Source of the DNA: Geminicoccaceae bacterium
Lineage (GTDB): Bacteria > Pseudomonadota > Alphaproteobacteria > Geminicoccales > Geminicoccaceae
Assembly: GCA_020638465.1 (NCBI GenBank)
Contig: JACKIM010000002.1
Location: 558,001-622,000 of the forward strand
Direction: 5' to 3'
DNA: 64,000 nt
The notes beneath the pieces were generated by a model. The model ran no database searches. It was not told where the DNA came from and saw only the letters and a program-made list of their open reading frames with translations. The position numbers and the translations under genes were made by a program. Positions 8,842 through 18,352 of the stretch are shown here, piece by piece; positions within the stretch are counted from its first letter, which is position 1; each line of letters opens with the position of its first letter.

Positions 8842-9945
8842 ATGACGGTGGGAGTGAAACAGGGCTTGGCGGAAAGCGGCTCCGGCCTTGAGGTCGGGAA
8901 CCTGTCGCACGCCTATGGATTGTCTCCAGTCGTGCGGGATGTCAGCTTTTCCATGCAGCCGGGAGAGGTTCATTGCCTCATGGGCCCGTCGGGCTGCGGC
9001 AAGACGACGACGTTGCGGCTGATTGCCGGACTGGTTCCGTTGCAACATGGGACCATCCGGCTCGGTGGTGAGGTTCTTGCCGGCCCCGGCATCGACATAC
9101 GCTGCGAACAGCGGCGCATCGGCCTCATGTTCCAGGATCTCGCGCTGTTCCCCCATCTCACGATCGCTGCCAACGTCGCGTTCGGATTGAAATCGCTGAA
9201 AAAGCCGGAGCGCCGTGCACGGGTCCGCGAACTTCTGCAGGTGGTGGAACTCGAACGCCATGCGGACAAATTCCCGCACCAGCTCTCCGGTGGAGAGCAA
9301 CAGCGAGTGGCCCTTGCCCGCGCACTCGCGCCCCACCCGCGCCTGATGCTGCTGGACGAGCCGTTTTCCGCCCTCGATTCCAGCCTTCGTGCCGAGGTGC
9401 GCGAGCATATTCTCGCTCTCTTGCGCACATCGGGCGTGCCGACCCTGCTCGTCACTCATGACCCCGAGGAAGCGGTGTGCAGCGGAGACCGGGTTCATGT
9501 GATGCAGGACGGCTTACTCGTCCAGAGCGCGGCACCCGACGAACTCTACCACAGGCCGGCCAATGAATTCGTCGCCAATTTCTTCGGCCCGACGCTCAAG
9601 TTTGCGAGCCGGGTCAAGGGCGGGCTGGTGACGACGCCTCTGGGGATGGTGGCGGCCCCCGAGCGGGGTGATGGCGAGGATGTCGACGTCCTTTTCCGCA
9701 CCGAGGCTGTCCATCTGCGCGCCGATTACCGTGGTGACGGGCTCTCCGGCCACATCATCGGTTGTCGCCGTCTCGGGCCGGCCTGCAACCTGTCCATCCG
9801 ACTGGACAATGGTTCGACAATTTCCCTGCGCAAGCCGTCCGAGATCCCCCATGCCGTCGGAATGCGCATGGGCTTCGACATCGACCAGCGCTTCGCCTTC
9901 GTCTTCAGGAAAAGCGAAGATATCGACGTTCTGTGCAATTACTGA
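8842..9945 (+). CDS. fbpC: Ferric-iron-type ABC importer ATPase (FbpC family)
   Basis: This 367-residue ATPase has Walker A GPSGCGKTT (about 49-57), a Q-loop in LMFQDLALFPH, the signature LSGGEQQR (about 151-158), Walker B LMLLDEP with FSALD, and the switch histidine in LVTHDPEEA. A C-terminal extension of about 130 residues is consistent with the regulatory OB/TOBE region of FbpC-type proteins. The partner permease is the divergently transcribed gene ending at 6889. Two early in-frame GTG codons are also possible starts because the first 15 residues are outside the conserved domain. A bidirectional terminator hairpin follows at 9982. Confidence 0.87.
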   Translation: MTVGVKQGLAESGSGLEVGNLSHAYGLSPVVRDVSFSMQPGEVHCLMGPSGCGKTTTLRLIAGLVPLQHGTIRLGGEVLAGPGIDIRCEQRRIGLMFQDLALFPHLTIAANVAFGLKSLKKPERRARVRELLQVVELERHADKFPHQLSGGEQQRVALARALAPHPRLMLLDEPFSALDSSLRAEVREHILALLRTSGVPTLLVTHDPEEAVCSGDRVHVMQDGLLVQSAAPDELYHRPANEFVANFFGPTLKFASRVKGGLVTTPLGMVAAPERGDGEDVDVLFRTEAVHLRADYRGDGLSGHIIGCRRLGPACNLSIRLDNGSTISLRKPSEIPHAVGMRMGFDIDQRFAFVFRKSEDIDVLCNY

Positions 9946-9981
9946 CCAGAATTTGCTGTCTCATTCGATCGAATAACAAAA

Positions 9982-10007
9982 GGCGCCAGCATCTTGCGAC
10001 TGGCGCC
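9982..10007. terminator. Bidirectional terminator between the iron ATPase gene and phaB
   Basis: GGCGCCAG (9982-9989) and CTGGCGCC (10000-10007) make a perfect 8-bp stem with a 10-base loop. On the plus strand it is followed by ATTCTTTCCTT; on the minus strand by TTTTGTTATT. It can therefore end both the ATPase transcript and the convergent pha transcript, whose last gene stops 75 bases away. Confidence 0.75.
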
Positions 10008-10081
10008 ATTCTTTCCTTGACCGGAATTTGGGCCGCCCTGAAAGCGATACCGGAGTTTCCTCAGGGCAGCCCGCGATATCG

Positions 10082-10807
10082 TCAGCTGAAGAACTGTCCC
10101 CCGTTGGGAGAAATGGTCGAGCCGGTGAGGAAGCCCGCATCATCGGAGGCGAGAAAGACCACGCAGCGGGCGATCTCCTCCGGTTCGCCGAGGCGTCCCA
10201 CAGGGATCTGCGGGATGATGCGCTCGTTGAGCACCTTCTCGTCGATGGCACGCACCATCTCCGTGCCGATATAGCCCGGACAGATGGCGTTGACGGTGAT
10301 ACCGACCTTCGCACCTTCCTGCGCAAGGGCGCGGGTGAAGCCGATGTCACCGGCCTTGGCCGCGGAGTAGTTGGCCTGACCGGCCTGACCCTTCTGGCCA
10401 TTGACCGAAGAGATGTTGATTACCCGGCCAAACTTGCGGTCGCGCATGCCCGGCCAGATCGGATGGGTCATGTTGAACACGCCGTTCAGGTTGGTCGAGA
10501 TGACCTCGTTCCACTGTTCCGGCTTCATGCGATGGAACATCGAATCCCTGGTGATACCCGCATTGTTGACCAGGACTTCGACAGGCCCCAGATCGGCTTC
10601 GACCTGTCGGATGCCCTCAGCGCAGGCCTCATAGTCCGCCACCGACCATTTGTAGACAGGAATCCCGGTCTCGGCCTTGAACTTGCCGGCAGCTTCGTCA
10701 TTGCCTGCATAATTGGCGGCGACCCTGTAGCCCGCTTCCTTCAGGGCCACAGAAATTGCCGCTCCGATGCCGCGGCTGCCACCCGTGACCAGTGCCACTC
10801 GAGACAT
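10082..10807 (-). CDS. phaB: Acetoacetyl-CoA reductase PhaB
   Basis: This 241-residue short-chain dehydrogenase reduces acetoacetyl-CoA to (R)-3-hydroxybutyryl-CoA with NADPH, the second step of polyhydroxybutyrate synthesis. The cofactor motif TGGSRGIG is at about 8-15, NNAG at about 85-88, the catalytic Ser in INISSVNGQKGQAGQ and the YxxxK in NYSAAKAG. The PhaB hallmarks SVNGQKGQ and ICPGYIGTEMV are both present. The ATG at 10807 is chosen because it gives the usual family length and has GGGAGAA seven bases before it; a longer frame upstream adds 18 unlikely residues. It lies 129 bases downstream of phaA on the same strand, so the two probably form an operon. Confidence 0.95.
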   Translation of the reverse strand: MSRVALVTGGSRGIGAAISVALKEAGYRVAANYAGNDEAAGKFKAETGIPVYKWSVADYEACAEGIRQVEADLGPVEVLVNNAGITRDSMFHRMKPEQWNEVISTNLNGVFNMTHPIWPGMRDRKFGRVINISSVNGQKGQAGQANYSAAKAGDIGFTRALAQEGAKVGITVNAICPGYIGTEMVRAIDEKVLNERIIPQIPVGRLGEPEEIARCVVFLASDDAGFLTGSTISPNGGQFFS

Positions 10808-10936
10808 GAAAAGTTCTCCCATCTGGACGTTTATCGGCTTCCCTGAGTTCTCATTGGACACAGAGTGCCACGTTTTTGGCGATGTGACAAAAGGGGATTG
10901 GCGGCGGAAAGGACATCCGCCGCCATCAGCCTCTCG

Positions 10937-12112
10937 TCAGTCGCGGGCAACACACATTGCAATGCCCATGCCACCGCCGATGCACAACGTGGCAAGTCCC
11001 TTCTTCGCGTCACGCTTCTGCATCTCGTGCAGCAGCGTGGTCAGCACCCGGGCGCCCGAGGCGCCGACGGGATGGCCAAGCGCGATGGCACCACCATTGA
11101 CATTGACCTTGTCGGTATCCCAGCCGAGATCCTTGTTCACGGCGATCGCCTGTGCCGCAAAGGCCTCGTTGGCCTCGATCAGGTCGAGATCGTCGACGGT
11201 CCAGCCGGCCTTTTCCAGTGCCTTTCGCGACGCCGGAATGGGGCCGGTTCCCATGATCGAGGGATCCACGCCCGCCTGCGCCCAGCTCACGATCTTCGCC
11301 AGCGGCTTCAGGCCGCGCTTCGCCGCCTCATCCGCGCTCATCACGACGATGGCAGCGGCACCATCATTGATGCCCGACGCGTTGCCGGCAGTCACCGTGC
11401 CTTCCTTGCTGAAGGCCGGACGCAACTTCGCCATGCTTTCGACGGTAGCACCGAAACGGGGATATTCGTCGGTGTCGACCACGACATCGCCCTTGCGGGT
11501 CTTGATCGTCACGGGCGTGATCTCGTCCTTGAAGCGGCCGGATTTGACCGCTTCTTCCGCCTTGTTCTGCGAAGCGGTGGCAAAATTGTCCTGCTCTTCG
11601 CGGGTCAACTGCCATTTCTGGGCGATGTTCTCCGCTGTGTTGCCCATATGGTAACCGTGGAACGCATCGGTGAGAGCGTCCTTGAGCATGGTGTCGAGCA
11701 TCTCGAGGCTGCCCATCTTGGTGCCGTTGCGCAGGTGCGCAACATGCGGAGCCTGGCTCATGCTCTCCTGGCCGCCCGCAACGACGATGGTGCTGTCGCC
11801 GTTCTTGATTGCCTGATAGGCGAGGGCCACCGACTTGAGGCCGGAACCGCACAGGATGTTCACGCCATAGGCCGGAACCTCAACGGGAACGCCGGCATTG
11901 ACCGAAGCCTGGCGCGCGGGATTCTGCCCCTGACCGGCGGCGAGGATCTGGCCCAGGATCACCTCCGACACATCGGATGGATCGACATTGGCGCTCTGCA
12001 AGGCAGCCGTGATCGCTGTCTGCCCCAGAAAGTGGGCAGAAACACCGCTCAAGGCACCGTTGAACGATCCGATCGGTGTGCGCGTGGCGCTGACAATAAC
12101 GACGTCACTCAT
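10937..12112 (-). CDS. phaA: Acetyl-CoA acetyltransferase (beta-ketothiolase) PhaA
   Basis: This 391-residue thiolase condenses two acetyl-CoA to acetoacetyl-CoA, feeding PhaB. The acyl-enzyme cysteine is in NILCGSGLKSVALAY (about Cys88). The active-site NEAFA motif, the histidine in GGAIALGHPVGASGAR and the C-terminal cysteine in LCIGGGMGIA are all present. The start at 12112 (MSDVVIVSATRTPIG) has GGGAGAG upstream. No PHB synthase gene is visible nearby, so phaC must be elsewhere. Confidence 0.96.
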   Translation of the reverse strand: MSDVVIVSATRTPIGSFNGALSGVSAHFLGQTAITAALQSANVDPSDVSEVILGQILAAGQGQNPARQASVNAGVPVEVPAYGVNILCGSGLKSVALAYQAIKNGDSTIVVAGGQESMSQAPHVAHLRNGTKMGSLEMLDTMLKDALTDAFHGYHMGNTAENIAQKWQLTREEQDNFATASQNKAEEAVKSGRFKDEITPVTIKTRKGDVVVDTDEYPRFGATVESMAKLRPAFSKEGTVTAGNASGINDGAAAIVVMSADEAAKRGLKPLAKIVSWAQAGVDPSIMGTGPIPASRKALEKAGWTVDDLDLIEANEAFAAQAIAVNKDLGWDTDKVNVNGGAIALGHPVGASGARVLTTLLHEMQKRDAKKGLATLCIGGGMGIAMCVARD

Positions 12113-12432
12113 GTGAGGCGCTCTCCCCTTGGGTGGTTGCTGTTCGGCGCAGCGTTGACGTCCGGCCGCGCCCTGAAAGAAGGATGACCGGCTTATAATG
12201 GGGCTTGACAGGCCTGAGTACCCCCCGTGCGACATTGCTGCCATTCGCCGCAGCCATTCCTGCATGGCGGTGGCGAACGATCCGCCTGATGGAATACTGA
12301 TGGAATGCGGTGGTTCGAAGACATCGTCGCGCCCGCATTTTGCGCATATGCTATAGAATTATTTTCCTATTTATGCTAGACATGCCGAAGTTTTTCCTTG
12401 CTTGCTCGCTTTCAATAGATCGGACATTGACA
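12113..12432. other. Divergent intergenic region between phaA and a histidine kinase gene
   Basis: This 320-base region carries the phaA promoter on the minus strand and the kinase promoter on the plus strand. The segment 12340-12385 is locally AT-rich (TGCTATAGAATTATTTTCC), a plausible -10 area for the kinase gene. In-frame ATGs at 12310 and 12373 could extend the kinase, but the residues they add do not look like a domain. No small gene is supported. Confidence 0.4.
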
Positions 12433-14853
12433 ATGCTCGAAGATCGATCCCTCAAGGCTGCCGGAAGCCGGGGCAATCATCTGTGGTCGTCAATATCGAC
12501 CGGGATCACCGACATAACCAACCGGGTTCGAGATATTCTCCGACGGTCCGACAATTTGTCCGATCAACTGACGGTCGGGCATGACTGGTTACCCTCCGCA
12601 CTGACCGACAGCCTGCGTGACAGCGTGATCTGGCTCGATTCCCATCTTGATGTCGTGAACATGAATCCGGCCGCTGAAAAGCTGCTGGAGACTGCCAGGG
12701 AACGCAAGGTCGCCTTCTCGTCATGGAACGGAAGAGAAGATCGTCTCCCCGCCGTCATTCGCGAATTCGTCATCCGCAAGCAGTCCGAAAATCCGGAGAT
12801 CCGATTGCAGGATCACATCCAACTGGCCAGCGGCGGCAGCATCTTCGAGGTTGGCCTTGAATTCCGGCATGACGACCACGGTACGATCTGCGGTGGAATA
12901 ATGCTCGTCAGCGATATCATTCCCGACAATTCGACCACTCGCCAGGACGAGGACTGGGACAGGAGTTTCCAGCGGCTCTACGAAACGACACCGACAATCA
13001 TGCATTCGGTCGATGCAAATGGTCGTCTTCTCTCCGTCAGCGATCAGTGGTTGAAAGTTCTCAATTACAAACGAAGCGATGTCATAGGTCGAAGTACTCA
13101 GGAATTCATGGCATCGGAGACGGCTTCACGCCTACCTGAAATCCTTCTTCACTACAGGAAATATGGATATATAGAAAATATTCCATATACATATTTCAAA
13201 AACGATGGAACACCTGTAGATTTTCTTGTTTCGTCATCGGCGCAATTCGACAAGGATGGGCGTTATTTTCGAAGCAATACCGTGATGCAGGAGGTGTCGC
13301 AGATTCGCAAACTCGAATCCGAACTTGCCGAAATGACCGCCCTTCGCAGCCTCCTCTTCCAGCTAGCCCTGAACGCAATCATTACCTGCGATACGGACGG
13401 CACGATTTTGACCTGCAATGACAAGGCCTGTCAGATCCTTCAGGGGAACATTGTCAACATGGTCGGAGCGCCGATGTCGTCGATGTTCTCGACGCCCGAC
13501 CACGATGTCCATCCCGTCCAGCAATGGATCGACCGGTCGACCGGCGAGTCCTGCGACATGCGTGAACTTCGCGTCATCCGCACGTCCAACCAGACCGAGG
13601 CTCACATCAATCTCAACATGGCGCGTTTCGAGCTGGCCGACACGCAGTTCCTGCTGTTTACCGCCTACGATGTCACAGAAAACGTGAAGAACAAGGTGGA
13701 GCTGGATAACTGGAAGCAAATCGTCGAGGACTCCTTGAAGATGATCGAGGATGGCTTCACGATTTTCGACAAGGACAACAAGCTCGTCCTGTACAATCAG
13801 GCGCTGCTCCGGCATTTCAACCTGACGGGTGAGGACATTGCCATCGGCGACAGTTTCGCCAAGGTCATGAACACCGCGATCGATCGTGGCGTTCTGGGAC
13901 AAGGCGACAATGCCGAACGGCTTGCGACCCTTGTCAGGGAGAGGTTCGAGTCCTGCGACTCGCCCTTCGAGCTACCGCTTCATGACGGCCGCTGGCTGCG
14001 GGTGACGACCAAGACCATGGCCTCGGGCGGCAAGGTGACGGTTCGCTCCGACATAACTGCGCTCAAGCGTCTGCTCGGTCAAGTCGAGGCCCACAATGAG
14101 GCGCTCATGCGGGTCAATTCCGATCTCGAGAACTACCTGAAGCTGGCATCCCACGATCTCAAGTCCCCACTCCGTTCGATCACATCGGGCATTCAATTGA
14201 TGCTGACGGACCTGGAGCACAACGAACCTGTCGATCTCAACGAGATGCTGACGTCATTGCTGCAGTGTGCCCTTAATACGCAGACCCTGCTCGAAGACAT
14301 GCAAACCTATGCGCGCATCGGCCAGCGTCATGAAAAGATCGAAACGATCGACCTGGAAAAGATGCTCGACCGTATCTGTCATTCGCTCGCCGGTCATGGC
14401 CACGAAATCGCCATCGAGTTCGGGATCGGGTCACAATCGCCGGTCTTTGCGGGAGCGCGGACGGTCCTGGCACGTGTCCTGCATGAACTCGTCGCCAATG
14501 CGGTGATGCACAATCCGAATCGCCCGGGGCATGTGCGCATCGTCTGCAGCTACGATCCCACTTCCCACATGTTCGAATTCAGGATTCGTGACGACGGGCC
14601 GGGAATTCCGGTGGAATACTTCGAAAAGGCATTTCTGCCGCTGGTGCGGTTGCGCGACTCCAGGCATGCCACTGGCAACGGCATGGGACTGGCGATTGCG
14701 CGTCGCTATGTCGAATGGCATGGTGGCCAGATCTGGCTCGAGCGGCCGCAGGATGGCGTTGGAATGATCGCCGGATTTACGTGGCCAAGGACACCTCGCG
14801 AAAAGGGGAGCGAGGACGTTGTCCCGACCGACGAGCTGGCAGTGGCATTGTAA
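12433..14853 (+). CDS. Soluble multi-PAS sensor histidine kinase
   Basis: The kinase is about 807 residues from the ATG at 12433; earlier in-frame ATGs exist and the start is uncertain. Four PAS-like modules follow each other: around residues 55-165 (DSVIWLDSHLDVVNMNPAAE), 190-300 (IMHSVDANGRLLSVS), 310-430 (NAIITCDTDGTILTCND) and 440-560 (GFTIFDKDNKLVLYNQ). A HisKA domain has the phospho-accepting His in LASHDLKSPLRSI. The ATPase domain has the N-box HELVANAVMHNP, G1 RDDGPGIP and G2 GNGMGLAIARRYVE. There is no membrane segment, so it senses a cytoplasmic cue, and no receiver domain or adjacent response regulator gene, so the partner is elsewhere. The DLKSP variant resembles phytochrome-type kinases. 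Confidence 0.88.
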   Translation: MLEDRSLKAAGSRGNHLWSSISTGITDITNRVRDILRRSDNLSDQLTVGHDWLPSALTDSLRDSVIWLDSHLDVVNMNPAAEKLLETARERKVAFSSWNGREDRLPAVIREFVIRKQSENPEIRLQDHIQLASGGSIFEVGLEFRHDDHGTICGGIMLVSDIIPDNSTTRQDEDWDRSFQRLYETTPTIMHSVDANGRLLSVSDQWLKVLNYKRSDVIGRSTQEFMASETASRLPEILLHYRKYGYIENIPYTYFKNDGTPVDFLVSSSAQFDKDGRYFRSNTVMQEVSQIRKLESELAEMTALRSLLFQLALNAIITCDTDGTILTCNDKACQILQGNIVNMVGAPMSSMFSTPDHDVHPVQQWIDRSTGESCDMRELRVIRTSNQTEAHINLNMARFELADTQFLLFTAYDVTENVKNKVELDNWKQIVEDSLKMIEDGFTIFDKDNKLVLYNQALLRHFNLTGEDIAIGDSFAKVMNTAIDRGVLGQGDNAERLATLVRERFESCDSPFELPLHDGRWLRVTTKTMASGGKVTVRSDITALKRLLGQVEAHNEALMRVNSDLENYLKLASHDLKSPLRSITSGIQLMLTDLEHNEPVDLNEMLTSLLQCALNTQTLLEDMQTYARIGQRHEKIETIDLEKMLDRICHSLAGHGHEIAIEFGIGSQSPVFAGARTVLARVLHELVANAVMHNPNRPGHVRIVCSYDPTSHMFEFRIRDDGPGIPVEYFEKAFLPLVRLRDSRHATGNGMGLAIARRYVEWHGGQIWLERPQDGVGMIAGFTWPRTPREKGSEDVVPTDELAVAL

Positions 14854-14975
14854 CCTGCCTCGCCTCGTGGTCACGCGCACGGGGTGGTTCGGGCGGGGAA
14901 ACGGGATCCTGCGCCGGACCGCCTCTTGTCCCCACCACGCATGCTGCGGGGACAAGAGGTGCGTGCTCGTTGCGT

Positions 14976-16604
14976 TCAGGCTGCGAGCGTGCGGGTGGTC
15001 GTGGAGAGCTCGGTGAAGCTGTCGCGTATGTGTTCGGCTGCGCGGAGGGCGAGGGCGCAGATGGTGGGAGTCGGATTGACGACACCGCCGGTGGCGAGCA
15101 CCGACCCGTCCATGATGAACATGTTGGGCACGTCCCAGCACTGATGCCAGCCGTTGACCACCGAGGTTTCCGGATCCGATCCCATCCGGCACGTGCCGAT
15201 CATGTGCCATGCCGGCGTGCGGTAGACACCGTCGGCATCGCGATAGTCCTGCAGGGCGATCTCGAACGCTCCGGCTGCCTTGCCGACATCCTCGAGCCGG
15301 TCGAGCATGTAGTTCATCATCCGCTTGTCATTCTCGCCCGGGCGGTAATGCATGCGGATGACCGGAACGCCGTCCTCGTCGGTGCGGGTTTCGTCGAGCC
15401 AGACACGGTTTTCGGGATTCGGCAGATCGTCGCCGATGGCGAACAGGCCGATGGAATGGCCGAAGTGCTTCTCGAACCAGCCGTGATGCTCCCGCCCCCA
15501 TGGTGCCGTCGTACCGCTCAGCCAGCCGGTGGTCATCTCGCCGGCCGACGGTGTGGAGGTGAGGCAGTTGAAGTTGAAGCCGTTGACGAAGCCCCGCGAG
15601 ACATCCGTTTCCGCGAACTCCCGCGAGATGAGCGAGGCAACATAACCCATCTGTCCGTCGACCGGTTCGTCCACCCAGATCTGCGCGGCGACGAGCGTGT
15701 GGTGGAGCAGGTTGCGTCCGACCATGCCCGAGCTGTTGGCGAGATTGTCGGAGGCCAGCAGCAGCCGGGGCGTGCCGACACCGTTGGCAGCGACGATCAC
15801 GACCTGCGCGCGCGTGCGCTCCTGTTCACCGGTGATCCTGTTCTTCCAGATGGCCCCGGTGGCACGGCCGTCCGCACCCTTCTCGATCCGCAGTACGCGG
15901 GCATGGGTCACAAGACGCGCTCCCGCCGCGATAGCCTTCGGCCATATCGAGCGGGCGTGAAGCGTCATCGATCCGCGTGGGCAGCCGTTGCACATGCCGC
16001 AGCCATTGCAGCCGGGCCGGCCGTCATAGGCTTCGGACACCACGCCTGCCTCGACGGGCCACCAGTGCCAGCCGAGCTTGTCGAAGGCACCGGCAAGACG
16101 GCGCGCCGGTTTGGTGAAGGGCAATGGCCCGGTGGGGCAGGTGTCCCGCGGCGGCTGGGCGGGATCGCCGGCAAGGCCGCTTGTCCCAAGCAGACGGTCG
16201 ACCCGGTCGTAATGGGTAGCGATGTCCTCGTAGGCGATCGGCCAGTTCGGTTGCAGGCCGTGCTCGTCCCCCTTGCGGAAATCCGAGGGCCGGTAGCGCG
16301 GCCAGATGGCGCCGTAGGCATTGGTCGAACCGCCGACGGCATTCCACATCAACACCTGACTGGAATCGGAATCGACCGGATAATCATCGGGATGCGTGCG
16401 GACATTGACATCCGGGTTCCAGTTCGTCGCCCGCTGCCATGCCCAGTCGTTATGGAGGTGGGCATAACCACCCGGCTCGATCCAGTTGCCCTGTTCAAGA
16501 CAGACCACATCGAGTCCCGCCTGTGCGAGGACCATTGCGGAAATAGAGCCAGTTGCGCCGGAGCCGATGATCAGGACGTCATGGATATCGTTGCCGCCGC
16601 TCAT
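14976..16604 (-). CDS. GMC-family FAD dehydrogenase (gluconate 2-dehydrogenase/sorbose dehydrogenase large-subunit type)
   Basis: This is a 542-residue flavoprotein. The FAD-binding VLIIGSGATGSISAMVLAQAG is at about residues 10-30 and the ribose-binding acidic residue is in CLEQGNW. A CNGCGMCNGCPRGS cysteine cluster sits mid-sequence, and the C-terminal GMC motif includes the His in WHMIGTCRMG plus NPTPTICALALRAAEHI. The CxGCxxC-rich stretch is common in membrane-linked GMC dehydrogenases that pass electrons to a cytochrome. The coding region starts in an ATGA overlap with the small-subunit gene. It probably oxidises a sugar, polyol or sugar acid; the substrate is not determined. Confidence 0.87.
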   Translation of the reverse strand: MSGGNDIHDVLIIGSGATGSISAMVLAQAGLDVVCLEQGNWIEPGGYAHLHNDWAWQRATNWNPDVNVRTHPDDYPVDSDSSQVLMWNAVGGSTNAYGAIWPRYRPSDFRKGDEHGLQPNWPIAYEDIATHYDRVDRLLGTSGLAGDPAQPPRDTCPTGPLPFTKPARRLAGAFDKLGWHWWPVEAGVVSEAYDGRPGCNGCGMCNGCPRGSMTLHARSIWPKAIAAGARLVTHARVLRIEKGADGRATGAIWKNRITGEQERTRAQVVIVAANGVGTPRLLLASDNLANSSGMVGRNLLHHTLVAAQIWVDEPVDGQMGYVASLISREFAETDVSRGFVNGFNFNCLTSTPSAGEMTTGWLSGTTAPWGREHHGWFEKHFGHSIGLFAIGDDLPNPENRVWLDETRTDEDGVPVIRMHYRPGENDKRMMNYMLDRLEDVGKAAGAFEIALQDYRDADGVYRTPAWHMIGTCRMGSDPETSVVNGWHQCWDVPNMFIMDGSVLATGGVVNPTPTICALALRAAEHIRDSFTELSTTTRTLAA

Positions 16605-17134
16605 CGCTCCAGTCCCCATTTCACGGTGCGTTCGCTGTCGAGATCGAGTTTCGAGATATCGATGCGCCGGACATCCCCGGTCCGGATCCAGTGCCCCCGG
16701 CCATGCGTGGGCGTCTGCGTCGCAGGGTCGAACTTCGGCAGGTCGTAGCCCTGCACGTGCGGTCGCCGCCGGTAGGGCGTGCCGCGCGCATCGATCAGGG
16801 CGACAATGGCCGGATTCTCGTAATAGGCATGAAAAGCAGCGTTGCGCAGCCAGTTGAACCGGGCAGGCTCGCCGCTTTCCAAACTGCGGACGGCAGCAAT
16901 CCGAGCTTGCGCATCCATCCCGTCGAACGGTGCACCGATCCCGTCGAGCAGATGCGCGAGATGCTCCAGCCCCGAGTCGCCCTCCCTGCCGGCCAGTCGT
17001 TCGACGATGGCGTGCTGAACACCGACCGTCGATCCCGAAGGCCAGTCGTCATTGCCGGGCAGAAGCTCGTCGACAAGTGCTGCCAGTGCCGCCGAGAGTC
17101 TGATCATCCCACCCGTTTCCCGAGTATCCGTCAT
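16601..17134 (-). CDS. Gluconate 2-dehydrogenase subunit 3-like small subunit
   Basis: This 177-residue protein is translationally coupled (ATGA) to the GMC dehydrogenase gene that follows, which is the standard arrangement for subunit 3 proteins of this class. The N-terminal part LSAALAALVDELLPGNDDWP and the later NWLRNAAFHAYYENPAI match the general pattern of the family. The usual Tat or Sec signal is not obvious from the ATG chosen, so export could depend on another partner. The small subunit is thought to assist maturation or export of the flavoprotein; that role is taken from the family. Confidence 0.75.
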   Translation of the reverse strand: MTDTRETGGMIRLSAALAALVDELLPGNDDWPSGSTVGVQHAIVERLAGREGDSGLEHLAHLLDGIGAPFDGMDAQARIAAVRSLESGEPARFNWLRNAAFHAYYENPAIVALIDARGTPYRRRPHVQGYDLPKFDPATQTPTHGRGHWIRTGDVRRIDISKLDLDSERTVKWGLER

Positions 17135-17149
17135 CTGTCTTCGCCTCCA

Positions 17150-18307
17150 TCATGCCCCGGCGCCTGCAGCGCCGACCCTGCTGAACCAGCTGCCGCCGAT
17201 CACGCAGCCCTCGGCGAACAGGCGTTCGTCGACCGTGACCGCCTTGCCGGCCACGTCAACGAGATCGAAGTTTCCCTTGCGCATCGAAAGCACCGACACG
17301 TCACCGGCCGATCCCGGGCGCAGGGTACCGAGATCGGGCCGCCGCAGCGCCCGGGCCGGAGTCTCGGTGGAGGCGCGGATGATCTCGGGAAGGCTCATGC
17401 CGAGTGGCAGGAACTTGGAGAGCGTCGTCACCTGGTCGTGGACTGGACCATCGATGCAAAGGGCGTGGATGTCGGAGGAAATGACATCGGGCGGGAATCC
17501 ATTGGCCATCATTCCGCGCGCGGTATCCCAGCCGAACGAACCCATGCCATGCCCGATATCGAAGATCACGCCGCGCTCGCGGGCTGCCAGCACGGCGGGC
17601 TTCACCTTGCCGTCGCCGGTCAGGGGGGCATTGGGGAACGGACGGAAACAGTGGGTCAGCACGTCGCCCGGTCTCAGCATGTCGACCACCGCCTCGTAGC
17701 TTGGCGGCGGCTCGTCGATATGACACATCAACGGCAGTCCGGTCACGTCGGCCACCTGCAGGGCGATGACGAGCGGGTCGATGCCTGATGGTCCCGAGGC
17801 ATGGCGTCCGATGCGAACCTTGATGCCGATGATGTTGTCCGGATCGGATCGAGCGACCTCAACCGCTTCCCTTGGTGCCATCAGCCGCGCGTCGTGGCTT
17901 TCGCCCACCATGATCGTTCGGGAAAAGGCAAATATGCCGGCAAAGGACACGTGGAGATAGGCGAGGATCCGTGCCGTCGATGTCTCGATGACATGCTTCC
18001 TGAAGCCGGCATAGTTGCCCGGGCCGGCACTGCCGGTATCGACGAGGGTTGTTACCGCCGACACTCGGGCGAACGCGTCGGCATCGACACCCAGAGAGGT
18101 TCCACCCCAGTAGACGTGAGTATGCAGGTCAATCAGGCCGGGTGTGACGATCATGCCGGTCAAGTCGGTTTCTTCATTACCCGTACCGGCGAGCGAAGGA
18201 CCGATTCCGGCGACCCTGCCATCCAGTAGCGCAATGTCATGCACGGCATCGAGACCCTGCGACGGGTCAATGACGCGTGCGTTCCGCAGCACCAGATCAA
18301 ATTTCAT
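17150..18307 (-). CDS. Amidohydrolase/deacetylase-family metallohydrolase (Atu3266-like)
   Basis: This 385-residue amidohydrolase-superfamily enzyme has the metal-binding HxH in GLIDLHTHVYWG (about 57-68), a probable carboxylated lysine in IIGIKVRIGRHASG (about 155-168), metal His in LMCHIDEPPPSYE and LTHCFRPF, and the catalytic Asp in VISSDIHALCIDG. The whole pattern matches the subgroup of Agrobacterium Atu3266, known to act as a deacetylase on acetylated hydroxy-acids such as acetyl-(R)-mandelate. The physiological substrate is unknown. It precedes the GMC genes on the same strand with only 15 bases between, so all three are probably co-transcribed, downstream of the ABC importer genes. 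Confidence 0.83.
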   Translation of the reverse strand: MKFDLVLRNARVIDPSQGLDAVHDIALLDGRVAGIGPSLAGTGNEETDLTGMIVTPGLIDLHTHVYWGGTSLGVDADAFARVSAVTTLVDTGSAGPGNYAGFRKHVIETSTARILAYLHVSFAGIFAFSRTIMVGESHDARLMAPREAVEVARSDPDNIIGIKVRIGRHASGPSGIDPLVIALQVADVTGLPLMCHIDEPPPSYEAVVDMLRPGDVLTHCFRPFPNAPLTGDGKVKPAVLAARERGVIFDIGHGMGSFGWDTARGMMANGFPPDVISSDIHALCIDGPVHDQVTTLSKFLPLGMSLPEIIRASTETPARALRRPDLGTLRPGSAGDVSVLSMRKGNFDLVDVAGKAVTVDERLFAEGCVIGGSWFSRVGAAGAGA

Positions 18308-18352
18308 GAAAGGAGCTTCCTTTTTGTTCTTGTCGCCGCAAGAGAGTGTTCA